Below, in pieces: positions 42,998 to 52,287 of a DNA stretch of 64,000 bases. Below the pieces are notes generated by a model. That model ran no database searches. It was given only the letters and a program-made list of their open reading frames with translations, and had not been told where the DNA came from. Position 1 is the first letter of the stretch, and each line of letters opens with the position of its first letter. Location: assembly GCF_000724545.1 (NCBI RefSeq), contig NZ_JHBV01000049.1, positions 79,076 through 143,075 of the forward strand. Reading direction: 5' to 3'. Source of the DNA: Aureispira sp. CCB-QB1. Its GTDB lineage: Bacteria; Bacteroidota; Bacteroidia; Chitinophagales; Saprospiraceae. The translations under genes were made by a program, and so were the position numbers.

Positions 42998-44515
42998 ATG
43001 AAGAAACTAGTTGACTTGATTCAATCTTTGTCTAAATCCGAAAAACGCTATTTCACACTAATGGCGGGCTTGCAAAAAGGAGAAAAAAATTACTTGGAAT
43101 TGATGAATGCTATTTCAAAACAATCAATTTATAACGAAGCTCAGTTAATAAAAAAATTTAAAGGGAGGGCTTTTATGAAGAATTTTGGAGTGGCAAAAAG
43201 TGATCTATATAAGTTGATTCTGAAAAGTTTACGTCAATATCATAGTCAAAACTCTACCACAAGCCAGTTGGCAGATATGTTAAAAGATATTGAAATATTG
43301 TATCAAAAAGGGTTGTATGAACAATGTCAGGGAGTTATTCAAAAAGGAATTAACTTAGCACATAAATCCGACAAGTTTTTATTTAAATCGTTGTTTATTT
43401 TTTGGGAACGAACCTTGAATCAAACACATTATTATAGTTTTGATGAAAAAATCATTGAACAAAGTTGGGCAGAAGTAGAAGGAGCGTTGCAACAAGCTGC
43501 TAGTTATAACAATTATTGGAGAGTATCTAGCCTTTGTTTTCTGTATTATAAGAAATATAGTTTGTCTGGAGATAAATTATCAAAAAGAAAACTGGAACAG
43601 ATGCAGTTGAATCCTTTGCTTCAAAAAGAGCAAGCAACTTCTTTTTTGGCTAGACAGCTTTTTTATAATACGCATATTTTTTTTTCACAAGTAGAAGGAA
43701 ACTTAGATGACTCTTTGGTTTTTGCCAAGCAAATTGTCGACTTATTTGAGGCCAACCCAATTATTCTAAAAGACAATCTAAAATCCTATATTATTGTTTA
43801 TCACAATTACATCAGTATCTTAATTGATGTAGGAGCATACCAAGAAGCAGAAGAAAAAATTGATTGGTTACCACAGATCTTTCAAAAATACGCCAAGCAA
43901 GCACCGAAAACCATTAAAATGTTAGTGTTTCGGTATGAGGCTTATTTAGAATTGACAATTGCCAACCGAACTTGCCAATTTGGTCGAGTCAAAGAGAAAT
44001 TAGCTCGATTTCATGAGCAGTTAGAAGTATTTCGTGACGATATTGGTGCATTTGGCATTATGAAGATATACTATCAACTTTCTTATCTATATTTTTTGAT
44101 GGAAGACTACAACAAATCACAAGATTGTTGTTATAAAATTCTTCAGAATCAAAACTTAGATTGGAACAAAGAATCGTTTCATATCAACTTACTTTATTTA
44201 TTAGCCCATTATGAATTAGGGAATGTTGATTTACAAGAAAGCATCGCAAGACGATTGCATCGGATGTTGCGGACGGAGAAAAATTTTTCAGAATTTGAAG
44301 CAATTCTATCGAATTTCGTGCGAAAGTTGCCACTAGTTTACAAGGATCAAGCACTAGAAAAACTATACAAAGAAACGTACGAACAACTTGATCAACTACC
44401 AGAAGAAGCTCGGAATAAAATCACGTTGGACAACTTCAATATTTTAATTTGGCTCCAAAGTAAAATAGAGCAAAAAAGCTTTGCACAGATGATACAACAG
44501 AATACAGAATTGTAA
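42998..44515 (+). CDS. Unrecognised helical protein, EKRYF family member 2
   Basis: A 505-residue soluble, strongly helical protein, paralogue of the product at 9953-11416. Shared landmarks are LIQSLSKSEKRYFTL at residues 5-19, a KFKGRAFMKNFGVAKSDLYK helix near residue 50, LKSLRQYH, and KGLYEQCQGVIQKGINLAHK near residue 110. The middle and end are TPR-like helices without clear conservation between the two copies. There is no membrane segment, metal site or known enzyme motif. The unusually long upstream gap and the presence of a second copy suggest a lineage-specific expanded family. Confidence 0.75.
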   Translation: MKKLVDLIQSLSKSEKRYFTLMAGLQKGEKNYLELMNAISKQSIYNEAQLIKKFKGRAFMKNFGVAKSDLYKLILKSLRQYHSQNSTTSQLADMLKDIEILYQKGLYEQCQGVIQKGINLAHKSDKFLFKSLFIFWERTLNQTHYYSFDEKIIEQSWAEVEGALQQAASYNNYWRVSSLCFLYYKKYSLSGDKLSKRKLEQMQLNPLLQKEQATSFLARQLFYNTHIFFSQVEGNLDDSLVFAKQIVDLFEANPIILKDNLKSYIIVYHNYISILIDVGAYQEAEEKIDWLPQIFQKYAKQAPKTIKMLVFRYEAYLELTIANRTCQFGRVKEKLARFHEQLEVFRDDIGAFGIMKIYYQLSYLYFLMEDYNKSQDCCYKILQNQNLDWNKESFHINLLYLLAHYELGNVDLQESIARRLHRMLRTEKNFSEFEAILSNFVRKLPLVYKDQALEKLYKETYEQLDQLPEEARNKITLDNFNILIWLQSKIEQKSFAQMIQQNTEL

Positions 44516-44566
44516 TCAGAGGATATACTTATTCGATTGTTTAGAAAGCAACAAGTATCGTAACGT

Positions 44567-44600
44567 AAAAAGCGACAGCCCAAAGGGGTGCCGCTTTTTG
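44567..44600 (+). terminator. Rho-independent terminator of EKRYF member 2
   Basis: Stem AAAAAGCG, with partly paired interior (GGGTGC region), then CGCTTTTT. Forms after the stop at 44515 and before the convergent ArsR gene. Confidence 0.75.
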
Positions 44601-44622
44601 TATCCGTTTGCAATGATTGCAA

Positions 44623-44931
44623 TTAAATTTTTGAAAGAAAAACACTGATGTCTCCTACAATATTATTAATGTAATCATAATTAACACTGTAAAAAATTTG
44701 TTTTCCTTTTCTTTCGTGTGTTACGATATTGGCTAGACGCAAAATACGCAAGTGTTGCGAAGTAATTGACTGTTCTAAACCAAGAGTATTGTAAATTTTA
44801 TTAACGTTGATATTCTTATTCTTGTCAATAAAAGAAAGGATTTGTAATCTTAAATCATGCGTTAAGGCGCGCATAACTTCAGCTGCGAATTCCAGCTTAT
44901 CCTCGTCTATGATAACGGTTTGTGACTCCAT
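44623..44931 (-). CDS. ArsR/SmtB-type winged-helix regulator (1)
   Basis: A 102-residue winged-helix protein: RALTHDLRLQILSFI, recognition helix SITSQHLRILRLANIV, wing KGKQIFYSVN. It lacks the ELCVCDL-type or other clustered Cys/His metal sites, so it is probably not a classical metal sensor. It is followed upstream on the same strand by a paralogue (45010-45348). The pair may be co-transcribed, with a 78-base gap. The target is unknown. Confidence 0.88.
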   Translation of the reverse strand: MESQTVIIDEDKLEFAAEVMRALTHDLRLQILSFIDKNKNINVNKIYNTLGLEQSITSQHLRILRLANIVTHERKGKQIFYSVNYDYINNIVGDISVFLSKI

Positions 44932-45009
44932 TGTAAGGGGATATGTTTTGATAAAATTAAAAAAAAATTGTTTAATGCTGTTATAATAAATTTGTGGGAC
45001 AACAAATTT

Positions 45010-45348
45010 CTAGGCAGCAAGTTGTTCTACTAAGACAGATACCTCAGCCAAACGCTCATTGTTTAGCGTATAGTAAATGAATTTTCCGTTGCGCTTGGTT
45101 AGGACGATACCAGCTTTTCGTAAAATAGCCAAATGTTGAGAAGCAACAGATTGTTCGATACGTAGTTTTACATAAATATCGGTAACATTCATTGTTTCGT
45201 TCTCACGAAGAAGATCAACGATTTTCTTGCGCAAGTCATGACCAATTGCGCGAAGTATCAATACCACTTTGCGTAATTCAGGGTAAATAAGTTTGATTTC
45301 TTGTTTACCATTTTTGAGGGTAAAAACCTCCATTTTTGATTTTGCCAT
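45010..45348 (-). CDS. ArsR/SmtB-type winged-helix regulator (2)
   Basis: A 112-residue paralogue of the neighbour, with RAIGHDLRKKIVDLLREN, recognition helix SVASQHLAILRKAGIV and wing NGKFIYYTLN. It also has no cysteine or histidine cluster for metal binding. Both proteins keep the pattern HDLR..I..LL, ...IY..L.IEQS..SQHL.ILR.A.IV, so they arose by duplication and may form heterodimers. Confidence 0.88.
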   Translation of the reverse strand: MAKSKMEVFTLKNGKQEIKLIYPELRKVVLILRAIGHDLRKKIVDLLRENETMNVTDIYVKLRIEQSVASQHLAILRKAGIVLTKRNGKFIYYTLNNERLAEVSVLVEQLAA

Positions 45349-45787
45349 ACGGTAAAGTATTTAAATAAGGTTAACAACTAAAACGTTCATTCACAATAAT
45401 AAAAAGTAAATAAAACTGTTCAAATATAAATAAAATATTTTCAATTATCAATCAAGGATAATTTAAATGAGGGGATTCGCTGTTCCATTTGGGATTGTTA
45501 TAGGACGTTAATCTATTTTGGGATGGGTGTTTCTCAGAATTAAAAAAAGGGAAATTATTTTAATAATTCCTAAAATATAATGCCAAAATTAATTTATGGT
45601 TAAGTATCAAGAATACTTTCATTAACATGGTATATATTTGAAGCTCTAAGATATGAAAAAAAACTGACTAAGTATAAAAATTATGTTTTATTTTTATACA
45701 TTTTTTTTGCTGAATGTTAGATTCAAAACGCAATAAATTTAACTATATATATCAAAAAGCTCGAAAAATTGGAGGATACAAAAACAA
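45349..45787. other. Gene-free stretch upstream of the ArsR pair
   Basis: About 440 AT-rich bases with no supported gene or RNA. The promoter of the ArsR pair should lie near 45360-45450. Confidence 0.35.
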
Positions 45788-45820
45788 AAAGGCGTTTCAC
45801 AATTAACGTGAAACGCCTTT
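45788..45820 (-). terminator. Terminator of trigger factor
   Basis: Perfect 13-bp stem AAAGGCGTTTCAC / GTGAAACGCCTTT with a 7-base loop. On the minus strand it is followed by TTGTTTTTG. Confidence 0.85.
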
Positions 45821-45859
45821 ATAATATTTTAACATTGAGAAAATCTTTTATAAGATTTT

Positions 45860-47281
45860 TTATGCTTCAACTTCTGTTTCTGTATTTTCTTCTACAGGAG
45901 CGGGATTTTTGCTTGCTTGATAATCTTTCAAGATTTGCTCAAACTCTTCTCTAGAAACATCTTTCATCTCTTTACCCATATCCTCAGACGTTTTTTCTAG
46001 GATTCTTTCATCCATAATCGCCTCGAAACGACGATTAACCTCTTTTCTATCCGACAATATTTTTTGTAACATACTGTCCATCATTTCGCCATAAGGAGGG
46101 ATTTGATAGTTGAAATAGCGCAAGATTTCGCCACGAGTAGCATCTTCTACATCTTGGTAATTCACCTCAACCTTATATTTTTCGGCTAGTTTATCGCGCA
46201 ACAACGACCAGTTTGTATTCTTGATAAATGCCTCAAATTCTTTTCCTTCAAAGAATTCATCTGTAATACCTTCATTGGTTTCTTTCAACCATTTTTTCAA
46301 GAACTCAACAGGCAAGTCTAACTTGTTTTCTTCCAATAAAAAGTCAAAAACTAAGTTGCTAAAGTGATTTAAAGAGCTTTGTTTGTACCCTTTGTAGATT
46401 TCTGATTTTACTTTTTCTCTAAAGGCTTCTTCAGAATCAATTTCCTCGTTAGGGAATAACTGTTTGAAGAATTCTTCGTTCAATTCAGCTTTGTCAACAC
46501 GTTTGATTTCTTTGATCGTCAAACGGAACATTTTATTGATTTCTTGATCTTCTTCAATCCCCAATACATGTTTGCGGATGTAAGTTTCATCTTTGTCCTC
46601 AATAGTGAAAACATCGATATCAAAAGAATCACTTAGAGTAGCACTCAACAAGTTATCTTTAAGTTCCTCATTGGCAATATCTCTCAAAGCCAAGAATGTT
46701 TCTTCTTTTACAACACCACCTTCTTTGATGTCACCGTTCTCGTTCAATTCTTCTAAGCTGATGGCCAACATGTCATCTTCTTGTACATCATTAATTCCTT
46801 CTTGGAATCCTTTGCTGTATTTTTTGCGAACGTTGTCAATTTCAGCCTCTAATTCTTCTTCGCTAACGCTAAGGTCGTAGAATGGAAGCTGATTATCAGT
46901 AGAAAGACCTTTGATCTCAAACTCAGGAGCCAAACCTAATTCAAACTTAAATGTATAATCAGAAGGTTTGTGGATACTCAATTTTAGATTTTTATCTTCA
47001 ATTGCTAATGGTTGCCCCAAAACTCTAAGATTGTTATCCTTAAAATATTGGTTTAAGTTTTCACCAATTGCCTCGTTTACTTCTTCTACCAAAACAGTAG
47101 TACCAAATTTACGTTTGATCATGCCCATTGGTACTTTACCTGGACGGAAACCTTTGATTTGTGCTTTTTGGCGATATTCTTTTAGCTTAGAATTAACTTT
47201 AGGCAAGTAATCGTCTTGAGAAAGCTCAATTGTTACAATAGCATTCAGCTCATCAACATTCTCATGCGTTATTGTTGGCAT
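45860..47281 (-). CDS. tig: Trigger factor, ribosome-associated chaperone
   Basis: A 473-residue trigger factor. The ribosome-binding N-terminal domain contains the signature KGFRPGKVPMGMIKRKFG. A PPIase-like middle domain spans roughly residues 145-250 and a long helical C-terminal arm follows, ending in an acidic tail (VEENTETEVEA). It binds nascent chains at the ribosome exit. The middle domain looks divergent from FKBP-type catalytic domains, as is common in Bacteroidota. A tRNA-Leu gene lies 98 bases upstream on the same strand. Confidence 0.95.
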   Translation of the reverse strand: MPTITHENVDELNAIVTIELSQDDYLPKVNSKLKEYRQKAQIKGFRPGKVPMGMIKRKFGTTVLVEEVNEAIGENLNQYFKDNNLRVLGQPLAIEDKNLKLSIHKPSDYTFKFELGLAPEFEIKGLSTDNQLPFYDLSVSEEELEAEIDNVRKKYSKGFQEGINDVQEDDMLAISLEELNENGDIKEGGVVKEETFLALRDIANEELKDNLLSATLSDSFDIDVFTIEDKDETYIRKHVLGIEEDQEINKMFRLTIKEIKRVDKAELNEEFFKQLFPNEEIDSEEAFREKVKSEIYKGYKQSSLNHFSNLVFDFLLEENKLDLPVEFLKKWLKETNEGITDEFFEGKEFEAFIKNTNWSLLRDKLAEKYKVEVNYQDVEDATRGEILRYFNYQIPPYGEMMDSMLQKILSDRKEVNRRFEAIMDERILEKTSEDMGKEMKDVSREEFEQILKDYQASKNPAPVEENTETEVEA

Positions 47282-47378
47282 AACTTGATTTTTTTTTTGA
47301 TAAAAAGTAAAAGTGCAAGCTGAGAATCATGATGCTAATTCAGCGATTCGGCAACTTGCACTTTCCTGCGTATTCTGT

Positions 47379-47463
47379 TGGTGCGGGTGGAGGGACTCGA
47401 ACCCACACACCTTGCGGCACTAGATCCTAAGTCTAGCGTGTCTACCAATTTCACCACACCCGC
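47379..47463 (-). tRNA. tRNA-Leu (anticodon UAG)
   Basis: On the minus strand the acceptor stem GCGGGTG pairs with CACCCGC. The anticodon arm is CTAGA-CTTAGGA-TCTAG with anticodon TAG, there is a long variable arm (TGCCGCAAGGTGTG region), and the T arm is GTGGGTTCGAGTCCCTC. Discriminator A is followed by an encoded CCA at 47379-47381. Class II shape and anticodon give Leu. Confidence 0.95.
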
Positions 47464-47575
47464 TTTGTTTAATGCGATGCAAATATACGAAGGAATTATT
47501 CATATCTGCAAATTTTTTGAACAAAAAAAACAATTTTTTTTGAAAGTTTTTTCCAACAGCTTTGTTATTAGATAA

Positions 47576-48277
47576 TTAGCGCATACGTTTTATTAAAGAT
47601 AATTCATGAGTGCAGATATTTTGATGAAAAATACCTACTGAATCAATTTTGTCAATACGTACCCAAGCCGAAGCGTGTAGTATGGTATCTGGACTCAAAA
47701 GCAATCCAACATGGGTGATTTTTCCTGTCTTGTCTTTAAAAAAGGCTACATCTCCTCGCTGGCGATCTTCCCAAGCAACTTTTTTTCCGACTTTGGCTTG
47801 TTGAGCAGCATCTCTAGGTAGCAAGATATTGCCCATTCTAAACGCAACTTGAACCAAACCAGAGCAATCAACCCCTGCACCTGTACGCCCGCCCCAAAGA
47901 TAGGGACTATTCAAAAATTGCTTGGCAGCATTGCAAACTCGTTCTATAGGAGGTACAATACTAGGAGCAAGATCATAAAAAGGGCTACCCATAAATAAAT
48001 TGAGTTCCAATTGTTGGTCCCACTCAATTAAATCGGGGTTATATCGTTTGAATGGCGTGTCAAAGATTTCTTGAGAAATATAGTGCACTTGATTTTCAGC
48101 TATCCAACCTTTATAGCCGTCGTGCAAACATTCAATGTACAGCCAATCCTCTTCTTGTTTTAAGATGGTGTACGTTTCATTGTATAATAATTGGCTGACC
48201 ATTTCGCTACTATGACTAGCATTGGCTCGAATAGGGATGATAGAAAGTCTAGCTTGACCGTAAACTGTTTTTTGCAT
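47576..48277 (-). CDS. NlpC/P60 peptidase with N-terminal SH3-like domain
   Basis: A 233-residue protein. It has a bacterial SH3-like domain (about residues 5-65, ending KGWIAENQVHYIS) and a C-terminal C40 peptidase domain. The catalytic Cys138 is in GVDCSGLVQ and His189 in ITHVGLLL, with a third polar residue near LHASAWVR. Such enzymes cleave gamma-D-Glu-diamino acid bonds in peptidoglycan peptides, as YkfC does. No signal peptide is seen, which fits a role in muropeptide recycling in the cytoplasm, although an unusual export route is possible. Confidence 0.88.
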   Translation of the reverse strand: MQKTVYGQARLSIIPIRANASHSSEMVSQLLYNETYTILKQEEDWLYIECLHDGYKGWIAENQVHYISQEIFDTPFKRYNPDLIEWDQQLELNLFMGSPFYDLAPSIVPPIERVCNAAKQFLNSPYLWGGRTGAGVDCSGLVQVAFRMGNILLPRDAAQQAKVGKKVAWEDRQRGDVAFFKDKTGKITHVGLLLSPDTILHASAWVRIDKIDSVGIFHQNICTHELSLIKRMR

Positions 48278-48603
48278 TTACTTTAATTTTTTAGTTCTGA
48301 GAAATGATAGTCGACTAACTTGTTTGATAAACAAATTTTTTGACTACTTACTTCTTATAAGCAGACGGTGTAGGTGTATTACATTAGTCAATAATTAAAA
48401 GAAACTTTATGATGAAAAAACAGGGGACAGCTTTTTGAGGAATCATTAGATACAATAAATGTAATAAAAATAAAAATAAAGAGCATATTCCAAACTTTAT
48501 TCAATTGAATAGTGTTTCTTCCATATCTTTCAGTAGTCGGTTCAAAACATGCTGTAACAGCGTAACTAACTACTAAATCTTTATAACAAACAAAATAATT
48601 TTA
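48278..48603. other. Divergent intergenic region
   Basis: About 325 AT-rich bases between the NlpC/P60 and MFS genes. A short stretch (GTAACAGCGTAACTAACTACTAAA, near 48551) resembles parts of the dispersed repeats. No gene seen. Confidence 0.3.
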
Positions 48604-49863
48604 GTGGAATCTCAAATAACAACCGAACAAAAAACAGCAAAATCCTCAACTATCCCTAACACAACTCAAAAAATGAATTTTGGAGAGTTTATAGTTTTAA
48701 TGGCCATGATGATGTCGTTGACAGCGTTGTCTATAGATGCCATGCTTCCTGCTTTATCTACTATAGGAGCCGATTTGGGCGTCACCAATCCTAATAGCAA
48801 TCAACTAACCATATCTGCCTTGTTTTTTGGTCTAGCAATAGGGCAATTGATATATGGACCTATTTCGGATAGTACTGGTCGAAAACTTCCTTTGTATGGA
48901 GGATTAATCATTTTTGTGATAGGAAGTTTGATCTCTATTTGGGCAACCAATTTGACAACAATGATTATCGGAAGAGGCATACAAGGTTTGGGCTTGGCTA
49001 GCCCAAGAACGGTGAGCTTAGCAATGATCAGAGATCAATTCAAAGGTCGAGAAATGGCAAAAGTAATGTCTTTTGTTATGATGATTTTTATTTTAGTTCC
49101 AACCGTAGCACCAGGAGTAGGGCAATTGATTCTATTAGTGGCAAGTTGGAAAGCCATTTTTATATTTATTATGGCAATGGCTTTACTTATTTTGCTTTGG
49201 TTTGGTAGTAGAATGCACGAAACATTAGCCGTTGAAAATCGAATTCCTTTTTCATTCAAACGAATAGGAAGTTCATTGATAGAGATTTTTTCGAGCAAAG
49301 TAGCCTTAGGATATACCATTACAGCAGGATTGGTTTCGAGCGCTTTTATTGGGTTTCTCAATTCAGCACAGCAGATCTTTCAAGACCAGTATCATTTGGG
49401 CGATCAGTTTCCAATTTACTTTGGCATATTGGCGATGTCTATTGGTTTTGCCTCTTTTTTTAATAGCAAAATGGTGATGCGTTATGGCTCGCAAATGATG
49501 GTGAAAACAGCGATTAGTACTTTAGTTTTGATTGCAATAACTTTTGCGATTCTTGTGCCTAATTTAGGGACAGCAATGCCCTTATGGTTGACAATGGTTT
49601 ATTTGATAACAACCTTGTTTTGCATCGGGATTCTTTTTGGAAACCTAAACAGCATGGCAATGGAACCTTTGGGGCATATTGCGGGAATAGGCTCAGCTAT
49701 TGTTGGATCAGTATCTACCTTCGTAGCAGTTGTTATTGGAACCTTGATTGGGTTGCGTTATGATGGAACTCTTTTGCCAATTATTCATGGCTTTATGCTG
49801 TCAGGAGGATTAAGTTTGATTTTAATCTTTGCCGTAAGCTCCTTTCAAGAGAAAGCAACTTAA
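48604..49863 (+). CDS. MFS drug/H+ antiporter, Bcr/CflA type
   Basis: A 419-residue, 12-helix transporter of the DHA1 Bcr/CflA branch. Marks are LSIDAMLPALSTIGADLGV in helix 1, GQLIYGPISDSTGRKLPLYGG (motif A) after helix 2, and RGIQGLGLASPRTVSLAMIRD (motif B region). It would export toxic compounds in exchange for protons; the substrate is unknown. The GTG at 48604 is the longest start. The ATG at 48673 (MNFGEFIVLMAMM) is an alternative that removes 23 hydrophilic residues. The stop overlaps the convergent gene by four bases. Confidence 0.88.
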   Translation: MESQITTEQKTAKSSTIPNTTQKMNFGEFIVLMAMMMSLTALSIDAMLPALSTIGADLGVTNPNSNQLTISALFFGLAIGQLIYGPISDSTGRKLPLYGGLIIFVIGSLISIWATNLTTMIIGRGIQGLGLASPRTVSLAMIRDQFKGREMAKVMSFVMMIFILVPTVAPGVGQLILLVASWKAIFIFIMAMALLILLWFGSRMHETLAVENRIPFSFKRIGSSLIEIFSSKVALGYTITAGLVSSAFIGFLNSAQQIFQDQYHLGDQFPIYFGILAMSIGFASFFNSKMVMRYGSQMMVKTAISTLVLIAITFAILVPNLGTAMPLWLTMVYLITTLFCIGILFGNLNSMAMEPLGHIAGIGSAIVGSVSTFVAVVIGTLIGLRYDGTLLPIIHGFMLSGGLSLILIFAVSSFQEKAT

Positions 49864-50612
49864 TCCGTTTCAGAAGGAATGACCAAACCGCTTTTTTTTA
49901 TATTATTGAGTAATTTTTTATGAGTGTCTTCACTCATAAAAGGAGCGTAAATAGGGCGGTAAGGAAAATCGTTTGCTATGAGTTGTTGTAAGTCTTCATT
50001 TTGGACGGGTGTTCTTTGAAAATGACTCTGTTTTACAATGTTTAAATAGCTGTTTTCACGATGTATTAAATGTACCTCTTCAGAAGCATTTTTGTATTCG
50101 TACTTGTCGTAATAACTACGTGTTAGAATATCTAATTGATGGTTGTTATCTAAATCAAGTATCCAGCTTTGAGTTGCGCCACTGCCACCTTCGGCTTGAT
50201 AGTCGTGTGCTAATAAAATGCTTTCCCTGATGGTTTGTGTTGAGGTATTGTAAATGAGATTGTATATTGTGTTGGATTGCATTTCTTGATCGTATACCCT
50301 AAGTATTAACCCTTCAATTTGAGGTGCAATGGAATATCGAAAAATGGCAAAGTAATCATTGGTATGATCGACTTTAAGTACCTTTTTTAGAAGGGGAGGA
50401 GGGTTTATTTTCTTTCCTTTGAATGGATAACTACTATTAGAAGAATAGGAGGCTGTTGCTTGTAAGCCATCTGTGTATAAGTGTAATAATTCAAATTTAA
50501 TAGAGTCAAAATTTTGGTAGAAGTTTGAAAGTTGTTTCTTTGTTTGAGCAAATAAAATATTAGTGTTCAACAAAATGAATAGAGCGAATAAAAAAGGCTT
50601 AAAATGAGTCAT
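49860..50612 (-). CDS. Secreted protein of unknown function
   Basis: A 250-residue protein with signal peptide (FLFALFILLNTNILFAQ). The mature part has a central region with SWILDLDNNHQLDILTRSYY, resembling the acidic loop found in proteins that report on substrate/value comparisons (FG-GAP-like), and a helical C terminus. No family recognised. Convergent with the MFS gene, overlapping by four bases. Confidence 0.6.
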   Translation of the reverse strand: MTHFKPFLFALFILLNTNILFAQTKKQLSNFYQNFDSIKFELLHLYTDGLQATASYSSNSSYPFKGKKINPPPLLKKVLKVDHTNDYFAIFRYSIAPQIEGLILRVYDQEMQSNTIYNLIYNTSTQTIRESILLAHDYQAEGGSGATQSWILDLDNNHQLDILTRSYYDKYEYKNASEEVHLIHRENSYLNIVKQSHFQRTPVQNEDLQQLIANDFPYRPIYAPFMSEDTHKKLLNNIKKSGLVIPSETD

Positions 50613-50664
50613 GATTGTTATAGTATACTAGGTCACTTACCAAGATTGGGAAAAAATTGAGCCA

Positions 50665-50705
50665 ATAAAAAAAAGAATAAATACCATACCAAGTACTTAT
50701 TCTTT
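50665..50705 (-). terminator. Terminator of hemB
   Basis: On the minus strand AAAGAATAAGTAC pairs with GTATTTATTCTTT (one mismatch), followed by a long T-run. Confidence 0.8.
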
Positions 50706-50742
50706 CTCTTAAATGTTTTCTTTTGAACGTTTGCAGCAACAA

Positions 50743-51732
50743 TTAACCTTTAAAACCTTTTCCTTGTACTAACATTTCAGCGTAAGCTTTGGCAAAATAG
50801 GTCAAAATAACATCGGCACCTGCTCGTTTGATAGACATCAACATTTCTGGCATGGCTTTGTCAAAGTCTAACCAACCATTTTGACAAGCAGCAATCAACA
50901 TCGCACACTCTCCACTAACATTGTAGGCGGCAATAGGAACATCTGCATTTTCTTTTAACAAATGAATAATATCTAAGTAGGGCAAGGCTGGCTTAACCAT
51001 TAGATAATCGGCTCCTTCTTGCATGTCTAACTGAGCTTCTAGCAGAGCTTCTTGCTTGTTAGCAGGATTCATTTGATAGGTTTTTTTATCACCAGCTTTT
51101 GGAGCAGAATCCAGTGCATCTCTAAATGGACCATAAAAAGCAGAGGCATATTTGGCGGTGTACGACATGATGGAAACATTCGTAAAGCCTGCATCGTCCA
51201 AAGCTTCCCGCATAAAACCTATTCGTCCGTCCATCATATCGGAAGGACCTAAAATATCTGCTCCAGCTTGTGCTTGTGCCACAGACATTTTAGCTAAAAT
51301 AGGTAGTGTTTCATCGTTCATAATTTCTCCATTCAAAACAAAACCATCGTGCCCATCAGAGCTATAAGGATCCATTGCTACATCTGTCATGATACAGCAT
51401 TCTGGAAATGTTTGTTTGAGTGTATAAATAGCATGGAGGTAAAAATTATCTTCAGCATAGCTATAACTAGCGATGTTGTCTTTTAGATGTTCTTCTACCG
51501 CAGGAAACAAAACAAAGGTTGTAATTCCAAGTTTTAGACACGCTTCTACTTCAGGAATAAGTTGGTCCAAAGACCATCGGTAATTTCCAGGCAAAGAAGG
51601 AACTTCTTGCTTGATGTTTTTACCATCGTACAAAAAAAGTGGATAAATTAATTGTCCTGCGTGTAAATGGGTTTCTTGTGCATGAAAACGTACTGCTGCG
51701 CTTTTTCTATTTCTTCTTGGTCGAATGTACAT
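50743..51732 (-). CDS. hemB: Porphobilinogen synthase (delta-aminolevulinic acid dehydratase)
   Basis: A 329-residue HemB, which condenses two 5-aminolevulinate molecules to porphobilinogen in haem and tetrapyrrole synthesis. The two active-site lysines are in SYTAKYASAFYGPFRDA and LMVKPALPYLD. The metal-site segment reads DVAMDPYSSDGHDG without the cysteine triad, so this is the zinc-independent type that depends on Mg2+ or monovalent ions. A terminator follows at 50665. No other haem gene is adjacent. Confidence 0.96.
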   Translation of the reverse strand: MYIRPRRNRKSAAVRFHAQETHLHAGQLIYPLFLYDGKNIKQEVPSLPGNYRWSLDQLIPEVEACLKLGITTFVLFPAVEEHLKDNIASYSYAEDNFYLHAIYTLKQTFPECCIMTDVAMDPYSSDGHDGFVLNGEIMNDETLPILAKMSVAQAQAGADILGPSDMMDGRIGFMREALDDAGFTNVSIMSYTAKYASAFYGPFRDALDSAPKAGDKKTYQMNPANKQEALLEAQLDMQEGADYLMVKPALPYLDIIHLLKENADVPIAAYNVSGECAMLIAACQNGWLDFDKAMPEMLMSIKRAGADVILTYFAKAYAEMLVQGKGFKG

Positions 51733-51845
51733 ATTTAAAAGATGTAGATTTTGTATGTTATGGAATTACTTTGACACAAACCTACTTTTTTTAGACAAAA
51801 GCAGGAAATTGTAAGATTCATAATCTAGTCAAAAAAAGCCTATCG

Positions 51846-52154
51846 TTAGAGAAAATTATCTTTGAAGTAAAAGAACCAAATAAAGCAATAGATGATTGTT
51901 GGTACCATAATTCCTCGAATGAATTCTTCTAGGTAGCGTTTGTTGGCAAAATAAGTAGGAATTAAGTTGCAACAAAAAGCCATGAGTACCAAAGTACTTG
52001 TTTTAAATCCTGTCCAAAGAAAATGATCATTGCCTGTTATATTAACAGACTCAGAACTAACTAAAGATTGGTCAAAGAGATAAATAATAGGAAAAGCAAT
52101 CAATGGAATTACGATTCCTACCATAAGCCCATTAATAAATTTATTTTTTAACAT
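51846..52154 (-). CDS. Small membrane protein of unknown function
   Basis: A 102-residue protein with three predicted membrane helices (INGLMVGIVIPLIAFPIIYL, FKTSTLVLMAFCCNLIPTYF, GIMVPTIIYCFIWFFYF). The ATG at 52154 (MLKNKFINGLMVG) is preferred over 52187, as it puts a basic start before the first helix. A second-helix FCCNLIPTYFANKR motif is seen in similar Bacteroidota proteins of unknown role. It lies between surE and hemB on the same strand. Confidence 0.6.
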   Translation of the reverse strand: MLKNKFINGLMVGIVIPLIAFPIIYLFDQSLVSSESVNITGNDHFLWTGFKTSTLVLMAFCCNLIPTYFANKRYLEEFIRGIMVPTIIYCFIWFFYFKDNFL

Positions 52155-52287
52155 AGATAATGTGTTTTTGTAAGGTATGTTCTGCAAAATTTGTTACTTG
52201 CAGAACTCCAGTTTGTAATTTGCAGACAATGAATTGTTGTTAAGTTATAATACGAAATTTTAACTTCGTTACAAGAAACAGCAAAAA

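Noticed and set aside
44623..45348. ArsR genes as arsenic regulators linked to arsS
   Set aside because: They lie 30 kb from arsS and have no metal-binding cysteines.
47378..47575. 65-codon ORF on the plus strand
   Set aside because: It is antisense to the tRNA-Leu gene; the start and most of the first half are the tRNA complement.
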